A stretch of DNA of 64,000 nucleotides from DASZRZ01 sp963732925 (GTDB lineage: Bacteria; Acidobacteriota; Terriglobia; Terriglobales; Acidobacteriaceae): positions 161,655 to 225,654 of the forward strand of contig CAVTBJ010000009.1 of NCBI GenBank assembly GCA_963732925.1, given 5' to 3'. Shown in pieces: positions 53,998 to 63,463 of the stretch (the first letter of the stretch is position 1; every line of letters begins with the position of its first letter). The position numbers were made by a program, and so were the translations under genes. A model generated the notes under the pieces. That model was not told where the DNA came from, ran no database searches, and saw only the letters and a program-made list of their open reading frames with translations.

Positions 53998-56010
53998 TTA
54001 GGGGCTGGTAGGGGCGGAAGCGGGAACAATTCCCGCCTGCATCGGTTGGGAAGGGACCGCGATGACTCCGTTGAAAGGAGTGAGGCCCAAGATTCGTTCT
54101 CCGGAAAGGGCCACCCGCAGGATGCGCCAGCCGGGCTCTGCCCGGCGCGTCCACCTGGTTCCCTGCGGCGACTCGTAAATGTCTCCCGAAGCAGCGACTC
54201 CGATGATCTGTCCGCGAACTTGGTCGTAACTCACGTGCACGAGATTCTGAGCCGGAGGGCCCACGATCACGTGCTGCCAATGAGTTCCCGAATCCTGGCT
54301 GAAAAACGCGCCGTCCCGGGCAATGACCCAGAGCGTGCCAGGCACAACCGCCACAGAAGAAATACCCAGCGCATAGGAGGGCACCTTGCACTCGCGCCAA
54401 GTGCTGCCGCCGTCGGCAGAAAGCAGAACGACGGAGGGAGTGGCGGCGAGAACGGTGTCTTCCCGGGCATCGACGGCCACGAAATTGCGCTTTCCGAGGA
54501 TGTCGCCTCCATTCCAACTCGACCCCTGGTCCAGGCTTCGATACAGGCCCGCGGAGGTTGCCGCAAACCAGCGCGCCGGCGTGGCAGCCAGATCGGAGAC
54601 GCGGGCCGCAAGCCTTGTTTTCAGCCACTGGCGCCGGGTGATGGAAACATCTGGCGAGCCTTGCGTACGCTTCACCAGTTTGGCGGTAAGCACCAGACTG
54701 TCCGCTTGCCAGCGCCTCTGCGCCTGGGTGTAGCGAAAGATGCCCTCATTGGTCCCTGCGACCAGATCGCCATTTTCCGCCTGCAGCAAGCTGAACACGT
54801 CCCGCCCATCCAAGCCATCGCTCATCTGCTTCCATTGCGTGCCGCCGTCGAGCGTGAGGTAAACGCCGCCAAATTCCTTATCGTTGACCAAACCGGCATA
54901 GAACACGTTGGGATTGGAACGGTCCACGAGTAGCGCCGCTACCTGACGGTGTGCGAAGCCGCGGCTGGAAGCAACTGTAGTCAGGCCGCCGTCGTCGCTG
55001 GCGAGCACGCCAGCACGATCGGTGGCGATCAGGATGTGGCTGGGACGCCGCGGGTCGACGAGCAGATCGTTCACAATCACGTTGGGCGGAGTCGTCCGCG
55101 TCCAAGTGGCGCCGCTGTCGGTCGTCTTCCATAGCCCTTCGGTTGTGCCGGCATACACCACGGCGGGGTTGGAGGGATCCTGCCGCAGCACGCGAGTCCG
55201 GCGGGCGGACGAAGGAATGCCCTGGTGCAGCCGCACGAAATCGTGCCCGGCAATTTTGCTCTTGTAGATTCCCGAGCAGGCGCTCAGGTACACCACCATG
55301 GGATTGGAGGAATCGACGATGATGGAAAACACGTCTGAATCGTCGATCATGCCCTTGTGGATGGGCTTCCAGGTGCGCCCGCCATCATAGGTCTTCCAGG
55401 GCAGGTGCCAGGTTCCGATGTAGATGATGTCAGGGGCGCGCGGATCAATGGCCACGGATTCGACATTCTTGATTTCCGCCTGGCCGGCGGGCGAGATGCG
55501 GCTCCAGTGGTCGCCTCCATCTTCACTGCGATAGACGCCGTCCAGGGCGCCCGCGATTAGCACCCGGGGCCGCGAAGGGGCAATAGCGAAGGAGCGAACC
55601 GACTTGCCATGCATGTCCGGCAGGGCCTGCCAGGTGCGGCCTCCGTCGCGCGAGCGGAAGACGTCGCCAAAGTTGCGCAGCACGCTCCAGGCGCCGACAT
55701 AGATCGTTTCCGGCGACTCGGGATCGACCGCGATATCGTCGAGCACGTAGTCGTCGCCCTCGCCCAGGTGGGCAAAGTGACTCCAGGATTGCCCGCCGTC
55801 TTTAGAGAGGTAGAGCTGCCCGGCGCTGGTCCCGAGAAAGACGCGGTCCGGATTGCGCGGATCGAAGGCGAGGCTGCGGACATCCCCTCCATCCGGACCT
55901 AGAGTGGTCCACCGCGGCGAGGAAGCATCCCCCGCGGCGGCCGCGCCGCTGGCAAAACAGCACAGAGTAAACGAAAGGAAGAGCGCTACTGTGATGGCCC
56001 TGCGAAACAC
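53998..56010 (-). CDS. Exported BNR/sortilin-type beta-propeller protein
   Basis: 670 residues. GTG 56010 (MFRRAITVALFLSF...ASGAAAAG) with GAGGTGG upstream gives a signal peptide. The rest is a series of BNR/Asp-box repeats (SKDGGQSWSHF, RDGGRTWQALP, SEDGGDHWSRI, DGGTQWKQM, ADGGSTWREC), spaced about 45-60 residues, as in Ycf48/VPS10-like propellers. No sialidase catalytic residues were recognised. It is probably a binding or scaffolding protein of the envelope. Stop at 53998; own promoter region shared with the OmpA gene on the other side. Confidence 0.85.
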   Translation of the reverse strand: MFRRAITVALFLSFTLCCFASGAAAAGDASSPRWTTLGPDGGDVRSLAFDPRNPDRVFLGTSAGQLYLSKDGGQSWSHFAHLGEGDDYVLDDIAVDPESPETIYVGAWSVLRNFGDVFRSRDGGRTWQALPDMHGKSVRSFAIAPSRPRVLIAGALDGVYRSEDGGDHWSRISPAGQAEIKNVESVAIDPRAPDIIYIGTWHLPWKTYDGGRTWKPIHKGMIDDSDVFSIIVDSSNPMVVYLSACSGIYKSKIAGHDFVRLHQGIPSSARRTRVLRQDPSNPAVVYAGTTEGLWKTTDSGATWTRTTPPNVIVNDLLVDPRRPSHILIATDRAGVLASDDGGLTTVASSRGFAHRQVAALLVDRSNPNVFYAGLVNDKEFGGVYLTLDGGTQWKQMSDGLDGRDVFSLLQAENGDLVAGTNEGIFRYTQAQRRWQADSLVLTAKLVKRTQGSPDVSITRRQWLKTRLAARVSDLAATPARWFAATSAGLYRSLDQGSSWNGGDILGKRNFVAVDAREDTVLAATPSVVLLSADGGSTWRECKVPSYALGISSVAVVPGTLWVIARDGAFFSQDSGTHWQHVIVGPPAQNLVHVSYDQVRGQIIGVAASGDIYESPQGTRWTRRAEPGWRILRVALSGERILGLTPFNGVIAVPSQPMQAGIVPASAPTSP

Positions 56011-56287
56011 AACCACCTCAAGTGAAAAAATCCAGAACCGCGAATCGCGGACTCGCCGCGCAGTCGGGATGTCTCCTATCATGCGACAGCCGGGCCGCAA
56101 TGGCCAGAGCAATGCTCCGGAATCGGCCCCCTGGTAATCAGAGCACGACCCGAGAACCGGCTGGAAAATGCCAGCCGCCCAAGGCAGCTTCCCTGCGCTT
56201 CACCGGACAGCAAGCCGGGAACAGCAAGCCGGGCAAGAAAAAGAGGCCGGTCGCAACATCCCGACCGGCCCCGGTTCCGAGAACACT

Positions 56288-57790
56288 TTAGCGCTGCGTC
56301 GGATGCATGGTGCTCTCATCGAAGGTGGAGGTTCCCGGCTGATCGAAGGTCGCGCCCTGGGGCACGATCCAGATCACCGCGCTGCGGGTTCCAGCGTCGC
56401 CGGTTCGGACTTCGATGCGGCTGGCATCGATTCCCTTCTGGCGGACCAGGTAGTCCTTGGTGTTGACGGCCCGCTGCCGCGCCACCTGCTGGCCGTTACG
56501 TTCGGCGGGCTCGTTGTTGCCCACAATGACGGCCCTGGCATCGGGTTCCCGCTGCAGGCGGAGGGCAACGTCGTCCAGAATTGCCTTGGCCTGATTATCC
56601 ACTCGCGAAGCACGGCGGCGATCGGGGAACTGAATTTCATTCAGCCGCGAAGCCTGCGGCGGTGGCGGCGGAACCTCCACATTCACCGAGCTCTGCGTGG
56701 TCGCACTTAAGCCGCGATCGTCCGTTACCGTGGAGGTCACACTCACGGTTCCCGCTGGCAGACCCGCTGTATCCAACGTGGCCTGATTTCCTTGCGGCGT
56801 GAGCCGCCCGCCGGTGCTCACAAAGCTGTAGGTCAGCGGACGATTGTCAGGGCTCTGTCCGGTACAGGTAATGGTGACCGGCTGGCCCGCTTGCACGGTG
56901 CTGGGGCTGGCGTTGCAGGAGATGGTGGGCGGGTGCCGCGGCGGCTCCTCCACCGTAAAGCTGGCCGAACAATTAGCCGTTCCGCCCTGCTTCAGACGCG
57001 CGTCGGTCACGGTTGCGGTTACAGTGTAGCTGCCGGGATTCAGACCGGTGGTATCAACCCGGGCTGTGCTGCCGCTGGGCTGCACCTGGCCGCCGGTGGA
57101 GCGATACGCATATTGAACCGTGTGTTTCGGACGGATATTGTCGGCGATAACAGCGACGGTGACGGGCTGACCTGCCTGCACCGATGTGGGATCCACCGAG
57201 CAACTGGCGGCCAGCGGCAGCGGCGCCGGGCCGGTGCCAAAGCGGAAGACCAGGCCGGTGCGGATCTCCGTTCCATTTAGTCCCGACGCTCCGACCAGCG
57301 GGAAGGTGTGCCGGCCGTAAACGTAATCCACCTGGATCGGGCGCCATGCCACAGCATCCGTCAGGATCAGGTCCAACCCACCGCCCACGCGGGCTCCGAA
57401 GCCGTTATCGGTTCCCAGCCCGTCCACCGCCAGTCGATGGAGTCCGACCAGGCCCTCGACGAACGGTTCCAAGCGGCTGGAATTGCGCAGCGTGAAGCGC
57501 GGACCGAAGGTCAGCGTACCCAGGTCGGCAGGGGTGCCCCAGTGACCGGATCCGTCAATGGTGAGGCCGAAATAACGGTTGAAGTTGAAGGTACCCGCCA
57601 CCGCGAATCCTTTCGCGATGTCGTCGAGCTGAACCGACCCCAGCTTGCCCGGGCGGATCCAGGAATATCCGCCGAACAAGTCGAACTTCGGATATGCTGC
57701 ATCTTGAGCGAATGCCGTTGAGCAGATCATCAAAAGCGATAATCCGGCCAACACGAGAACTTGCACGGTACAGCGCAGACGACGCAACAT
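56288..57790 (-). CDS. OmpA-family outer membrane protein with Ig-like repeats
   Basis: 500 residues. AGGAGG before ATG 57790 (MLRRLRCTVQVLVL) gives a signal peptide ending TAFAQ. Residues about 25-215 form an OmpA-like beta-barrel (FDLFGGYSWIRPGKLG, GARVGGGLDLILTDAV), then two Ig-like/PKD-type repeats with a shared VQAGQPVT motif, and the OmpA C-terminal peptidoglycan-binding domain (about 390-490; DNQAKAILDDVALRL, VARQRAVNTKDYLVRQKGI). A frame open to 58888 upstream is only antisense to the NtrC gene. It anchors the outer membrane to peptidoglycan. Divergent from the NtrC-type gene. Confidence 0.92.
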   Translation of the reverse strand: MLRRLRCTVQVLVLAGLSLLMICSTAFAQDAAYPKFDLFGGYSWIRPGKLGSVQLDDIAKGFAVAGTFNFNRYFGLTIDGSGHWGTPADLGTLTFGPRFTLRNSSRLEPFVEGLVGLHRLAVDGLGTDNGFGARVGGGLDLILTDAVAWRPIQVDYVYGRHTFPLVGASGLNGTEIRTGLVFRFGTGPAPLPLAASCSVDPTSVQAGQPVTVAVIADNIRPKHTVQYAYRSTGGQVQPSGSTARVDTTGLNPGSYTVTATVTDARLKQGGTANCSASFTVEEPPRHPPTISCNASPSTVQAGQPVTITCTGQSPDNRPLTYSFVSTGGRLTPQGNQATLDTAGLPAGTVSVTSTVTDDRGLSATTQSSVNVEVPPPPPQASRLNEIQFPDRRRASRVDNQAKAILDDVALRLQREPDARAVIVGNNEPAERNGQQVARQRAVNTKDYLVRQKGIDASRIEVRTGDAGTRSAVIWIVPQGATFDQPGTSTFDESTMHPTQR

Positions 57791-58007
57791 AGCTTTCCTC
57801 CTGGCTTTCAGGGCCGACGGCTCCCAGTTCTGCGGGCAAAAGACCCGCGGCAGCGCGGGAAACGAGCCGACCGCAAGATTGTACCTTAGGCGAAGTGCTC
57901 CCAGGGAACTGCAACCAGAGCACCGAGTGCTGGATTTGGTTCGTGCCTTGAGGGAGTTGCGGGCGGCTTGCGGGAGATGCTGCGGAGCGGAAATACTAAT
58001 TCTGGAC

Positions 58008-59386
58008 ATGGCAATGGAACGAGTTCTGATCGTTGAAGACGAAGACAATGAACGCACCGGCCTGGCGGAACTGGTCAGCGCCTGGGGATACCAGACCGAG
58101 ACTGCCGAAGACGGAGTGGAGGCCATGGAAAAGTTGTCCTCCTGGTCGCCGGGCATTGTCGTCACCGATCTCAAAATGCCGCGCATGGGCGGCATGGAAC
58201 TGCTGGAGCAGGTGGCAAGCCAGCCCGCCCGAATCGCGGTGGTCATGCTGACGGCGCAGGGCAGCATCGACGCCGCCGTGGCCGCCATGAAGATGGGGGC
58301 GTACGACTTTGTCGAAAAGCCGGTCAATCCCGCGCGCCTGCGCAGCATTCTGCAGAACGCTGCCCGGCAGCAAGGCACGGAGCGCGAACTGGAGGTCACG
58401 CGCAGAACGCTGCGTGACAAAGGCGTGCTGGGATCGCTGGTTGGCTCCTCCAAGCAGATGCAGGAGATCTTTCGTCTGATTGAAATGGTGGCGCCCAGCA
58501 CTGCATCCGTTCTGATTACCGGCGAAAGCGGCACCGGCAAGGAGGTGGTGGCTCGCACCATCCACGAGTTGAGCCCGCGTCGCAGCAAGCCGTTCGTCGC
58601 CATCAACTGCGCCGCCATTCCGGAAACGCTGATTGAAAGCGAGATTTTCGGCCACGAAAAAGGCGCCTTTACCGGGGCAATGGAGCGGCGCGTCGGATGT
58701 TTCGAGTTGGCCGAGGGCGGCACGCTTCTGCTGGACGAAATCGGGGAAATGCCCGTGGCCACGCAGGCCAAGCTGCTGCGCGTTCTGGAAGACCACAAGC
58801 TGCGCCGCCTGGGCAGCAAGGTGGAAACCGCGGTCGATGTGCGCGTTCTGGCCGCCACCAACAAGGTTCCGGAAGAGGCGGTGAGCAAAGGGGAACTGCG
58901 CCAGGACCTCTTTTACCGCCTCAACGTATTCAACATGGCGCTGCCGCCGTTGCGCGAGCACAAGGTCGGATATCCCGGAACTGGTGCAATACCTGATGCA
59001 GGAAATGAATGAAAAACATGGTCGGCGAGTGGGCGTGGTCAGCGACGCCGTGATGCAGGCCGTTCCAGAATTATTCGCTGGCCGGGAAATGTTCGCGAAC
59101 TGCGCAACACCATGGAGCGCGCCATTATCGTTTGCGACGGCGCGGTCATCGAGACCCGGCACCTGCCGCCGGGCTTTGGACAGCTTTCCTCCCGACCCTC
59201 GGTCTCCGAGCCCAACGCCGTGCGTGTCGGCGTGGGGACCACTGTCGGGGAAGCCGAGCGCCTCTGATTCTCAAGACCCTGGAGGCCACCAACAACAACA
59301 AGACGCGGGCCGCGGAGATTCTGGGCATCAGCCTGAAAACGCTGCACAACAAGCTCAAGGAGTATGGCCAGATGGCCGCCAGCTAG
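58008..59386 (+). pseudogene. NtrC-type sigma-54-dependent response regulator, C-terminal frameshifts
   Basis: From ATG 58008 (MAMERVLIVEDEDNERTGLA) the receiver (phosphoacceptor VVTDLKMPRMGG), the AAA+ domain (Walker A GESGTGKEV, GAFTGA, Walker B GTLLLDEIGEMP) and RQDLFYRLNVFNMALPPLR are intact to about 58970. Three one-base frame changes follow: near 58970 (then PELVQYLMQEMNEKHG), near 59070 (then WPGNVRELRNTMERAII) and near 59262 (then LILKTLEATNNNKTRAAEIL), ending at the Fis-type HTH and stop at 59386. About 460 residues, as in the family. It pairs with the kinase gene 146 bases downstream. Confidence 0.88.
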
Positions 59387-59532
59387 AGCGGAGAGGCGGT
59401 CTGACCGGGGCCCGGAATTGCTGAATTTCTGCCCTCCGGCGAGGCAAATCGTCGGGCAATCGCCTATCATCATAAGAGTACCCAGATACCCTCTCCCGAC
59501 CTTGAGTTCGGGCTGGCCGCGAAGTTGCGCCG

Positions 59533-61437
59533 ATGCGTTTGCGCCTGAAAACCAAACTGGTGATCGCAATTACGGCCATGGTGGTGGCCCTGGTCAGTAT
59601 TCTGTCCGGACTCTACATTGCCCAGTTATTGCGCCAGCGGATGCGAGAGGCGCAGGATAGCGCCGAATTCGTAGCCCACCAGATTTACCATGGTACGCGC
59701 GAAGCGCTGGACCAGACTCTTACCAATCCTGCACTGGACCCCTCCGACCCCGAAGCCCTGCATCGCGCCATTGAGCACACCCTGCAAACCGATCCCGGGC
59801 TGACTTCCCTGCTGCAGTCAATCGTGGGGTATTCCCCCATCATTTATGACGCTTCCATTTCCGATCCCTCGGGCAGGGCCCTGCTGCACACCGATCCTTC
59901 TCTGCTTGATACCCAGCTGCGTCCGCGAACGGCGTTTGCGGATGTGGTGGGCGCCTCCGCCTGGGATCAGATCCACGTGGTGTACGGCGACCCCCGCGTC
60001 TATGAGGTAAGCCTCCCGCTGAACCAGAACGGAGAGCCCTTCGGCAGCATTCACGTTGGCCTTTCCACGGTGTTTCTCAAGAACGAGCTGGCGCCCCAGA
60101 TCAACCGCACCATGATCTTTGCCGTATTTTCGATTCTGGTGTCGGTCGCCATCGCGGGGCTGCTGTCCTCGATTGCCCTGCGCCCGCTGGAGGCCATCGG
60201 CCGACGGCTGGATTTGCTGACCGCGGGCGAGATGGAAGCGCCGGCCGAAATGCCGCGGCGAAGGCGAACCGACGAATACGGTGTGGTGTCCACCAAGATT
60301 GACCGCCTGGGTCGGCAGATGAAGGACGTCAAAGAGGTCTTCTCGGCGATGAAGGAGAACCTCGACCAGCTCATGGCCAACCTGCAGGACGGCCTGATGC
60401 TGTTCACCAACGACTCGCGAGTGGTGCTGGTCAGCGCTTCGGCGGAACAGTTTGTGGGACGCCCGCGGGCGGAGATTCTGGGCCGCCCCGTGGACGAGGT
60501 GTTTTCCTACGAAAGCGTGCTGGGCCGCGCGGTACGCGATGCCTTCCGCGGCCACCACGGCATCGAGCAGCACGAAATTACCACCGACGGAGGCAGGCGC
60601 ATCTCGCTGGCGTTAGATTTTATCGAGGAGCGCGGCGAGGGCATCGGCGCTCTTCTGACCATGCGCGACGCGGAATCCGTGCAGCGCCTGGAAAACGAAA
60701 TTGAGCTCTCGCGCCGCTTGGCCGCCATTGGACGGCTGACTTCCGGCGTGGCGCACGAGGTCAAAAATCCCATCAACTCCATCGTGATTCACCTGGAGGT
60801 CCTGAAGGAAAAGCTGCAGGAAATGGATCCTGGCGCGCGCCGCCATATGGACGTCATCAGCTCGGAAATTCAACGTCTTGACCGCGTCGTGCAGACCCTG
60901 GTGGACTTCACCCGGCCGGTCGAGCTGCGGCTGATCGAAGCGGATCTGCGTCGCGTGGTGGAGGATGTCGCGATGCTGGCGGGACCGGAAGCCGGTCGCC
61001 AGGGCGTTGCCATCGACCGCATGCTTCCCGCCGAGCCGCTGGTGGTGCGTATCGATCCCGATCTGGTGAAACAGGCGGTGCTAAACGTGGTTCTGAATGG
61101 AATCCAGGCCATGCCCCAAGGAGGAACGCTCACCTTGAGCGCTTCCCGCAAGGAGGGAGTCATTTCTCTGGGGGTGCAGGATCAGGGAGCGGGAATTCCT
61201 CCCGAGGTGCGCGACAAGATCTTCAACCTGTATTTCACGACGAAGAAGAAAGGCAGCGGCATTGGATTGGCGATGACGTACCGGGTGCTGCAATTGCACA
61301 ACGGCGCGGTGGAATTCGAATCGCGCAATGGGTACGGCACCACCTTCTGGCTGCGCCTGCCCGCCAACGAAAACCCTCAGCAACTGGCCTCCCAAACCGC
61401 TGGAGACGCCTCCGTGCAGGAAGCGGCAAGCCAGTGA
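59533..61437 (+). CDS. Membrane sensor histidine kinase (NtrB/ZraS-like)
   Basis: 634 residues. Transmembrane helix 1 at about 9-31, an extracytoplasmic domain of about 160 residues, helix 2 (about 195-217, IFAVFSILVSVAIAGLLSS), HAMP linker, PAS domain (LQDGLMLFTNDSRVVLVSASAEQ), then HisKA with the phosphohistidine in SGVAHEVKNPINS, and HATPase with VLNGIQAMPQGG (N box), DQGAGIPP and GSGIGLAMTYRVLQLHNG (G boxes). It autophosphorylates on a periplasmic cue and should pass phosphate to the NtrC-type protein encoded just upstream. The lipoprotein gene follows with a 4-base overlap if its upstream start is used. Confidence 0.94.
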   Translation: MRLRLKTKLVIAITAMVVALVSILSGLYIAQLLRQRMREAQDSAEFVAHQIYHGTREALDQTLTNPALDPSDPEALHRAIEHTLQTDPGLTSLLQSIVGYSPIIYDASISDPSGRALLHTDPSLLDTQLRPRTAFADVVGASAWDQIHVVYGDPRVYEVSLPLNQNGEPFGSIHVGLSTVFLKNELAPQINRTMIFAVFSILVSVAIAGLLSSIALRPLEAIGRRLDLLTAGEMEAPAEMPRRRRTDEYGVVSTKIDRLGRQMKDVKEVFSAMKENLDQLMANLQDGLMLFTNDSRVVLVSASAEQFVGRPRAEILGRPVDEVFSYESVLGRAVRDAFRGHHGIEQHEITTDGGRRISLALDFIEERGEGIGALLTMRDAESVQRLENEIELSRRLAAIGRLTSGVAHEVKNPINSIVIHLEVLKEKLQEMDPGARRHMDVISSEIQRLDRVVQTLVDFTRPVELRLIEADLRRVVEDVAMLAGPEAGRQGVAIDRMLPAEPLVVRIDPDLVKQAVLNVVLNGIQAMPQGGTLTLSASRKEGVISLGVQDQGAGIPPEVRDKIFNLYFTTKKKGSGIGLAMTYRVLQLHNGAVEFESRNGYGTTFWLRLPANENPQQLASQTAGDASVQEAASQ

Positions 61438-61517
61438 GCGACCGGTGCATGACGACGTCAGAGCAAGCCCCGGTGCGGCTGTTGCCGCGGAAAGAAGCGG
61501 GGTATACAACAATACGT

Positions 61518-62111
61518 ATGTTTCGGGGGAGTGGATTTGCGCCGCTGGCGCTGGGGGTCATGCTCGCTCTGCTGGCCGGCTGTGCCGGCAAGAAGCATGT
61601 TGCGGTGAGCCCCACAGTGATGGCCGCCGTTCCCGCGCCCACCCCCTCGCCCACGCCGCCTCCCACGCCTTCCGCGGGCCCGCCTCCGCCGGTCAATGTG
61701 GAGCCGCCCTACGTGCCTCCCGAGCCGGAAAAGCCGCAGCCGGAAGCGCAGGCTCCTGCGGTAGCGAAGAAAACCGGGCCACCGCCCGCGCCCGCTCCCG
61801 CAGCGGAAGAGACGCAGCATGTGGCAGTTCCTCCGGGACCGACCCTGCCGGTTCCCGGTCAGCTCTCAGCCGCGCTCTCCCGCGATGACATGCTGGAACG
61901 GCGCTCCACAACGGCCCAGTTGCTGGAAGGTGCGGAACTGAATGTGAAGAACCTGAACCGCACCCTCTCCAACGATGAGAAGGCGGTACTGCAGCACATC
62001 CTCAGCTACATTAAACAATCGCGTTCGGCAACCGATATGGGCGACGTGGACCGCGCCTACAACCTGGCGCTGAAGGCCCACCTACTTTCAGAGGAACTAA
62101 TTAAGCGATAG
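61518..62111 (+). CDS. Proline-rich lipoprotein
   Basis: 197 residues from ATG 61518 (MFRGSGFAPLALGVMLALLAGCAG): a lipoprotein signal with lipid-acceptor cysteine at about residue 22. Residues 30-130 are rich in Pro/Ala/Val (PTPSPTPPPTPSAGPPPP), suggesting an extended periplasm-spanning linker, and the C-terminal 60 residues form a helical hairpin with TPR-like character (LLEGAELNVKNLNRTLSNDEKAVLQHILSYIKQ). It follows the sensor kinase on the same strand and could be an accessory sensing protein; the earlier GTG at 61434 overlapping the kinase stop would add a non-signal N-terminus. Confidence 0.75.
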   Translation: MFRGSGFAPLALGVMLALLAGCAGKKHVAVSPTVMAAVPAPTPSPTPPPTPSAGPPPPVNVEPPYVPPEPEKPQPEAQAPAVAKKTGPPPAPAPAAEETQHVAVPPGPTLPVPGQLSAALSRDDMLERRSTTAQLLEGAELNVKNLNRTLSNDEKAVLQHILSYIKQSRSATDMGDVDRAYNLALKAHLLSEELIKR

Positions 62112-62215
62112 AGGTTTCTGGCGGCAGAGATAGGCTGCTTACAGAATCTGCCGTACAGCACCAAGCCGCCAGCATCAGGAAGACATTCAGGCGCGCAGCT
62201 TGGTCGCGATCGCGG

Positions 62216-63463
62216 TTACCGCGAAAGGCCCTGTCCCGAGACTTCGCTGGAACCCTCGCTGGAATCCCGGCGCTCCGCCTGGATGGTATTGGGCGAGGCG
62301 AAGAAATTGTCGTCGTAAAGGCGGCGGTACATCCTGCCCGCAAGTTCGGCGGCCCGGGGTCCGCTCACGTCGTATCCTCCCTGCAGAAAAACCACAACCG
62401 CGATTTTCCCGGCCGTACTGTCGGCGTAAGAGGCAAACCAGCCGTAGCGGGTGTGATTCTCCGAGCAGGTGCCGGTTTTGCCGAAGACCATCTCTTCCTG
62501 GAAATTGTGGCCCAGCAAGCGAGCCGTTCCGTGATCCACCGCGCCCCGCAGCCCGCCTTGCAGCTCGGGAATGAGAGAGGAAATTTCCAGGTAGCGCTTC
62601 ACATGTGGAGTGAACGTCGCGACCTCCTCGGCCGAGCGTGGATGCTGCAGGTAGTAAAGAGTTCCACCGTTGGCCACTGCGGAAAGCAGCGCGCCTAATT
62701 GCAACGGAGTGACTTCGATTCCCTGGCCGAAGGAACACATTCTGCCGACACCACCTAGTTTGGCGTCCAGCACTTGATGCGGATAGGTGCCCGGGTTCTC
62801 TCCATCGATATCGAGCCCCGCCAGTTCCCCCAATCCGAACTCGCGCTCGTAGTGAGCGACCTTCTCGAACCCGAGGCGGCGGCCAAGAATTTCAAAGTAA
62901 TGATTGTTAGAAAATGCCAGTGCCTTCGTTAAGGTCATGGACTGGCGCCGGCTCAGAGCCACTTCCGTGTCCTGAGTCACGATGCCTTCGCTCAGGGCCG
63001 CCAGGGCCACGGGAACTTTGATGGTGGAACAAGGAATGGCTTCTGCCGAGAGCGCCAGCTTCTGGTTCACCATGGCGAGAATGCGTCCGTTTTCAGGATT
63101 GATGGCAACCACGGCGCCGTTGCGATCCCCCAGGGCTTCGATTGCCGCCTGCCGCACCACGGGATCTTCGCCTGCTGTAACGTCTCCCTCGGTCTGGTTT
63201 TCCGCAAAGGAGCTGGTCCGGTAGGCGGAGACGAACCTTCTGCGCACGACCGTTCTGCGGCTGCGGCGTTTTCTTGCCGTTGTCGCCCGCATCGTCGATG
63301 ACGACCTGGACGCGGCCTTCCTTCTTCTGGTGTGTGAGAGTCGCTTAGGAGCGCTGCCGGTAGTGGGAACAGTCGAGGAACTGCTCACTGTGATCGCCAA
63401 GCATGCCGTCGCCGTGAAGGCCGTCAGCAGAACAATGAAAAACAACCGCGAAGGCTTACCCAT
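62216..63463 (-). CDS. Penicillin-binding transpeptidase-domain protein
   Basis: 415 residues. Transpeptidase motifs: SxxK as STIK at 146-149 (nucleophile S146), SxN as SNN at 185-187, and KTG at 329-331. An N-terminal hydrophobic signal (LFFIVLLTAFTATACLAI) precedes a basic, Arg-rich linker (about 40-78) and the PBP domain without the usual class B N-terminal domain, as in compact acidobacterial or FtsI-like/BlaR-like transpeptidases. It should crosslink peptidoglycan or bind beta-lactams. ATG 63463 chosen. The basic linker could hide a frame change, but the reading used matches relatives. Confidence 0.88.
   Translation of the reverse strand: MGKPSRLFFIVLLTAFTATACLAITVSSSSTVPTTGSAPKRLSHTRRRKAASRSSSTMRATTARKRRSRRTVVRRRFVSAYRTSSFAENQTEGDVTAGEDPVVRQAAIEALGDRNGAVVAINPENGRILAMVNQKLALSAEAIPCSTIKVPVALAALSEGIVTQDTEVALSRRQSMTLTKALAFSNNHYFEILGRRLGFEKVAHYEREFGLGELAGLDIDGENPGTYPHQVLDAKLGGVGRMCSFGQGIEVTPLQLGALLSAVANGGTLYYLQHPRSAEEVATFTPHVKRYLEISSLIPELQGGLRGAVDHGTARLLGHNFQEEMVFGKTGTCSENHTRYGWFASYADSTAGKIAVVVFLQGGYDVSGPRAAELAGRMYRRLYDDNFFASPNTIQAERRDSSEGSSEVSGQGLSR

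Noticed and set aside
57791..58888. Large minus-strand open frame extending the OmpA gene upstream by 360 codons
   Set aside because: It is antisense to a conserved NtrC-type gene; the AGGAGG-preceded ATG 57790 with a signal peptide is the true start.
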